Shown here: one piece after another, positions 54,201 to 60,200 of the stretch | How positions within the stretch are numbered: the stretch's first letter is position 1 | How the letters are laid out: every line of letters begins with the position of its first letter | Origin: Saccharina japonica | Lineage: Eukaryota; Sar; Phaeophyceae; Laminariales; Laminariaceae | Assembly: GCA_008828725.1 (NCBI GenBank) | Contig: MEHQ01003351.1 | Coordinates: forward strand, 304,969 to 368,968 | Direction: 5' to 3' | Length of the DNA stretch: 64,000 nt | Made by a program: the position numbers and the translations under genes | The notes under the pieces: model-generated | Databases searched by the model: none | Told to the model about the DNA's origin: nothing | The model's input: the letters and a program-made list of their open reading frames with translations, nothing else

Positions 54201-57154
54201 CGGGAGGAGGAGGAAGTAGATGCACAAATGTGCCCATGTGGCAAAGCCATAGAGAGTAGAATTCACATAGTGGGAGAATGTGAAAGGTACAAGGAGGAAA
54301 GGGGTGTGTTAGAGGAGGAGATGAGAAAAATAGACGAGTGTGACATGGAGCAGTTTGGTACACTAAATAGTAGCGAGAAAACGATCGCTATCTTAGGAGA
54401 TAGATGGTGGCCACAGGCGGCGAAACAGGAAGGGGATAAGATTAGCAAAAAGTTTATTTGTAATATATGGAAACAACGTAATGAGCGCCCAAGTGTTGGA
54501 GGTGTCTCTATTAGGAGTAGGAACGGTGCTCCGTCTCGAAAGGGATGCGTGGTCAATGGTCAAATGACTAAGGCAAGCAACAAATGAGTACGCCCCACCC
54601 CGCCCCCTCAGCAAGCCCGAGGGTTAACGAACAACGAGGGTTACTGGATGCAGGTGTCACCGTAGCGCATGTATCAAGCGATGGGTATGTACTGTAGTGT
54701 CTCTTGTCTCACACAAGTATCACATGAGAACTCCAGTCTGACCGAAAAAAAGATAACTTAAACATTTGTCGGCTGCTCATGTTTGTACAGTACTTGAATC
54801 GTCTATTTGTTGCTTAATTGTTGGATTTGGAGGGTCCAGTAGTGTCATGTCGTATATTAGAGGAGCTACTGTACGGGTACAAAACATCTAGACCGCTTGA
54901 AATTTGCCGAGGGTTAGGATTAGGATTGAGAGCAAAATTGCATCTCATAGTCATAATAGCCGAAAATGTCAATATTGCCTCTTATCTGGGCAACCTTTTC
55001 CAAACATTGTTCGGCACTGTTTTCGGAGGCAATCTCCATCTCTATGCGCACAGCCCACCATGTTGTTATTCCTTGTTCCATTCTGTATTGGAGTTACGCT
55101 TCCGTTTGTAGAAGACAAATACGTGAGAGGTTCCGAAGTTGGGAGAGTTCGCCTGCTGCACATGGCATCGTGTGCTTCTGCTTCTGCTCTTACGGCCATC
55201 AGGGGTATGCTGCTGCTGCTGTGCGGTACGTAAGGGTATGTATTATGTTTGCGTCGGGATTTGCTTGTGTTCGATCGCATCTAGGCGGGTGGTGCCGTGG
55301 CGTGACGTCCAATCCAAACTATGGAGGATCTTGAGATGTACCAAACCCGCACTTATAGGCGTCTAAGTTTAGCCAAGCGATTTCACCCGCACTATAGCGG
55401 GCACCCGCACTATTAAATAGCCCCCATTCTGTATTCGGTGTGGTATGTGGGCTCTCGTCTTGTGTGGTACTCGTATGCGTATCATACTAAATTAATTAAA
55501 TGCGTATTTTTGTCTTACGCTTCCATAAGAAACTACTCTGCCTGCGACCCTTCAAAATAAAGTCACAAACAGACGAGTAAAAAGGGGTCCATCTGTGAAC
55601 CAAAGAAACAAATACGAAGTACATAAGAAACGGACTCTCTCAGGTAACTTTTTCACAAAACAAAAATTGAAAACAGTGGAATGCGAACCCTGCCCAATAT
55701 TTGTCCCTCTACAGAAATTTCAAAACTTTGAACTGTTTTCGCGTTATTCTGAGCAGATGATTTCGAAAATTTGGGCCGAAGTAGGTCGGTAAGAATAGCC
55801 CTCAAGAGGGACGTTTCGTGATCTAAAACGCGAAAGATAGATCACGCGCGTTGCACATGAAGGTTTCATATTACTTACGCTTCCATAAACCGAGAGTCTG
55901 GAACGGGTCCGAGGTTTGCACTGAACAGATGTTGATTTTTGTACGGAGTGTTAAAAGTCAACATGAATGAGTACAGCAGGCACGATCTGATGGAGTGTAT
56001 ATTCTGTAGCAGGCCGAGTTTTTGTCGGCAGAAAAAAAGTTGAACTGTTCTGCGTCCTAAAATAGCCGTAGACACCGATTCCGTCATGTAGATTTTCAAA
56101 CATAAAGTTTCAAGGTCACTTCTTGGCCAAGCCGTACTTCGCGGAGCCTATTTCACCCCGACCGCCGCCGATTCAAACATGTTACATCGCATAAATGGAC
56201 TCGGCTGGGTCGAATTAGATACAAAGTATATAACTTCCGTGGCTGTACGACACGAAATAACTCAGCGTGCCACCGCTTGTTTTCTGGTTCCTGGGCCTTT
56301 GTGGGCAAAAATGGGTTTCGGGCCGGATTGGTAGTGTTGCGGAACTGGTGAAGCTCTGAAAAGTTGGTCATAGACACTTCTAGGTGTGCGGATGCGATTC
56401 CGCTGGTCAGATTGTGCGCCCGGTGTCGGGAAGGTGGTATTTTGGGGTGTTTCTTGGCCAAAATGGCCCTCAAATTGCCCTCAAATGGCCCAAAACAAAT
56501 ATTTTCAACCATGGAAAGAGAATAATTAACATTATTACGGTAATAAGAAACCCAAAAAAGTCAGGGCCTTCCTCGGGAACGGCTTTTCATCTCGGGAACT
56601 TTTCCCGCGGGAACTAGCCACCACGGGAATGCACGGGTTTTTTTGGACGGGAACTGACCTCCACGGGAACCCTTCCCGCGGGAACTAGCCACCACGGGAA
56701 CTCACGGGATTTTTTGGACGGGAACCGACCACCACGGGAATTATTCCCGCGGGAACCGACCACCACGGGAATTATTCCCGCGGGAACCGACCACCACGGG
56801 AATTATTCCCGCGGGAACCGGCCACCACGGGAATTTGTCCCGCAGTAATAAGCCACCACGGGAATCTCCCCGAGGGAAGTAGCCACCACGGGAATTCGCG
56901 GAATTTTCGTAAGACAATGATCCCTCAACCATGCCCTGGGCGGTGACCTGGGCCGTGCTCATCCTGCCGGCCCGCTCTCTGTCTTCGGGGTTGTGTCGTT
57001 GGGGCGTTGAAGCCACACACGGAACACGGACCCTTAAGTCTATTATCATCTCAGATGCCGCTCCGCTGCGGAGATGGTAACAATGTTGTCAATGTACATT
57101 TTTTGATATTTTGTTTTCGTAAATTCTTGTAAATTAGTCTTCTGATGGTGATGG

Positions 57155-57223
<69 letters not shown>

Positions 57224-60200
57224 CTTCACATTAAAAACCGTGCCGGTCTCTCTATCCAGTACCTCCATCTGTCCGTACTAATCCAACACTTGACACGGTC
57301 GATTCCCGTGGTCACAGGCTAACTTACCCCAAAAAAGGTATACTGAAATAAAAGTGGAACCCGAAGGGCCCGCAAAGCGATCAAAGCCAGTCAAAAACAG
57401 ATAGTCTGGAGCCCTCCGCTCCCCTCTACACGCTATGTGAAGGTAAAAATAAAACTGGAAAGGTCAACATCACCAATCGGGGGTATACGCCCCCTGATTC
57501 TATCTTGGTGCCCCTATAATGCCGGGGTGTTCCGTGCCGGGTTCACCCCGGTCAGGCAAACAAATCGAGTCCTCCACCCCGATTATAAACGCAGACATGT
57601 TACGGGGGAAGCGAACTATGGTCCCGTGCGAATGATGTACCCCCGGCCTGCGAGCAGTGTAACTGCAAAACGTCAAAAACAACGAAGGGAAAAAGACAAA
57701 GGCAAAGACAAAGAGACAAGTCAAAAGTACAAGCAAACACTCAAACAAACAAGACCACAGAGACAGCACAGACACGTCATCCCGAGGGGGTGGTGCAATG
57801 GTGCGGCGGTGGGGGGAGGGGGAAGATGAAGAAAAAAAACAAGCAAACAAACAGTCCAGGAGAGTCAATCCGGCACATATCGCGCCACTCGGTCCGCCAT
57901 TTCTCGCTTGTTTTCTTCCCTCGCTGATTCGCCCTTCTTCCGCACCCCTCCCGTCCCGTTGGTTACGTATTAGGTATTATCTATTTTAGTATATTCACTC
58001 AGCCATACAATAATAAATGATAATACGTACCTGGTACACAACATTGCAAAATGGTAATTTACTTTTAATTTTTAATTTTTTTAATACATCAGTTTTAATT
58101 TTATATTTTCAATATTTTTCATATTTTCGGGTACTGATATCATTTGGTATGGGGAATCTTGTGTACCAGTAATGAATATAAATGGGATATCAAGATTTCT
58201 TCGGAACTGTTCGGTGGGATCACGGAGAGCGAGAGTTGCACGGGACGGGAATAAAGCCCAATTCCCGTGAAAATCCTGCGGGATTTTTCCCGGCAGGACA
58301 TTTTTTCCTGGGAAAGGCCTGGAAATAATACTGTTGTGGATACCTCCTGTTTGTTGCTTTCCCTTAGCATTTATCGCTCGAAAACATTACATCAAAGATG
58401 GGGAATGACGGCGACTTTTTATCATGTGACGTGACGGCATACGGCAGTTTTACGTGTGACGTGACCACAATCTATACGTAATTACTAGGTTTTAGTCTAG
58501 ACACTGCGGCCGTACGCTGTGACGGCTACTCGTTTTTTGGTTACGTGCCGTCATTCCCATCTCTGCCAAGCTCACAACAAGCGGAATCGACTCAACACCC
58601 CGCTAAATGACTATGATTGATTATCCGTACCTTAGACATTTCGGCAACACCACGAACTGAAAAATAGCTACACTCAATCTAGGATGGTGCCAGCAATGTA
58701 ATACAACAAACTGTAATTAAAAGGGGGTCGTTTTGTAAATATACTGCAGCAGTACTCTTTCATGTATTGACAAAAAAGGGCCCACTTGTCAGTAAGGAGG
58801 GAAAACTCGCCTTTTGGTCTTGCTCACTGAAGGATACCTCTACGGAAAGATTGCCGCGTCCACTCGTACAGATACCTCTGTCGAAGAATGACCTCATCAA
58901 CTTCTTCTTCCGCGGATTTGAAACCGGCCTTGACATAGCCCCAAACGACAACAGTCGAAAGACATCTGACGTCGGCAGGTTAACGGTTCCCTTGTACGCT
59001 CCGTGTATTACTGTGGCCGCGGATTGCTCAGTCAGGTCGTCCACAGACAGTTCGTGCAGGCCATCCTTTGCCTCGGTGAAAGTGATTTGCATCGCTTCCA
59101 CCCCGATGGAACCCAAACATTTTGGCGAGAAAGACACCGTCAACATATGATATTTTCTCTCGCAAATGGCTCGTATCACCTCCCATGCTTTATCTTAACC
59201 AGAGCAACTCGCTGATGTCCACCGCTGTCAAGGTTATCTTGGTCAGGCCAAATCCCCCTGGCAGGGGGAGAGATGGAAGTGATTGTGTGTCGGCGAAAAA
59301 AACGATAAACACATTACTTGAATAAATAACAAATTAAAAAAAAATTGTAAAGCGACAGCTGTAGTAATAAAAATAGGCCTGACAAGGAATCGCGCATGTG
59401 ACCAGACGTATTAGATGTACGAGTCGTACGTCGTAGTCCAGGCAGAACCACAAAATCGCGTACAAAAGACGTGTCAGCTCGTCCAAAGTTTCATTTCTCA
59501 GTCGTAAGGTTAGGTGACTCGCAAAACTTCGAAGACAAGACTTGGGGACCCGAAATATATGAACGATTTGTATTTGCACGGTAGAGAGGAACCCCGTGCG
59601 GTCTGGTAGGTGAAATACTGACTGCGCGGGGTGGTGGCGATGATTTCTATTTTCAACCCCGATGCCGAGAAGTTAATTCCAAAAACAGAGGGGGAACATC
59701 GCCACAGCGGAGAGCGCAATGTGTGCAGCTTGGGGAGAGGAGAGGCTGGGCATCGCGTGGGTAAGCAAACACCCCGACAGCGAGGACGCGAGTGTCGGGG
59801 TTGGGATGGGCTGGGACGGCTGAACCCAACCATTGGAAACGAAGGCATGCACCGGGCTAAAAAACAGAGAGCTTACATCATGATAAAAGGAAAAATACAG
59901 AGAAAAAGACAAAAAAGACGGAGGGGTCGGACCGCGCGTCGGCTAGCAAAGTTTGCAGCACGCGTGGCCCGAGCGAGACAGAAGGAGGCACGAGTGGTGG
60001 TAGCGACCTACAATGTGCGGACCCTGGCTGTAAAAGGGAGAAATGGGTATGGGCGTACTGAGTGCGTGCTGGCGAAGGCTCGACAACTTGGATGTGACTT
60101 CGTCGGTCTGCAGGAAACAAGGAGACCTGAGAAAACTGTTTCCTCTGCAGCAGGGTACCGGGTCTTCTGCTCGGGGCAAGAAGACACGGAAGGCAGGCAA

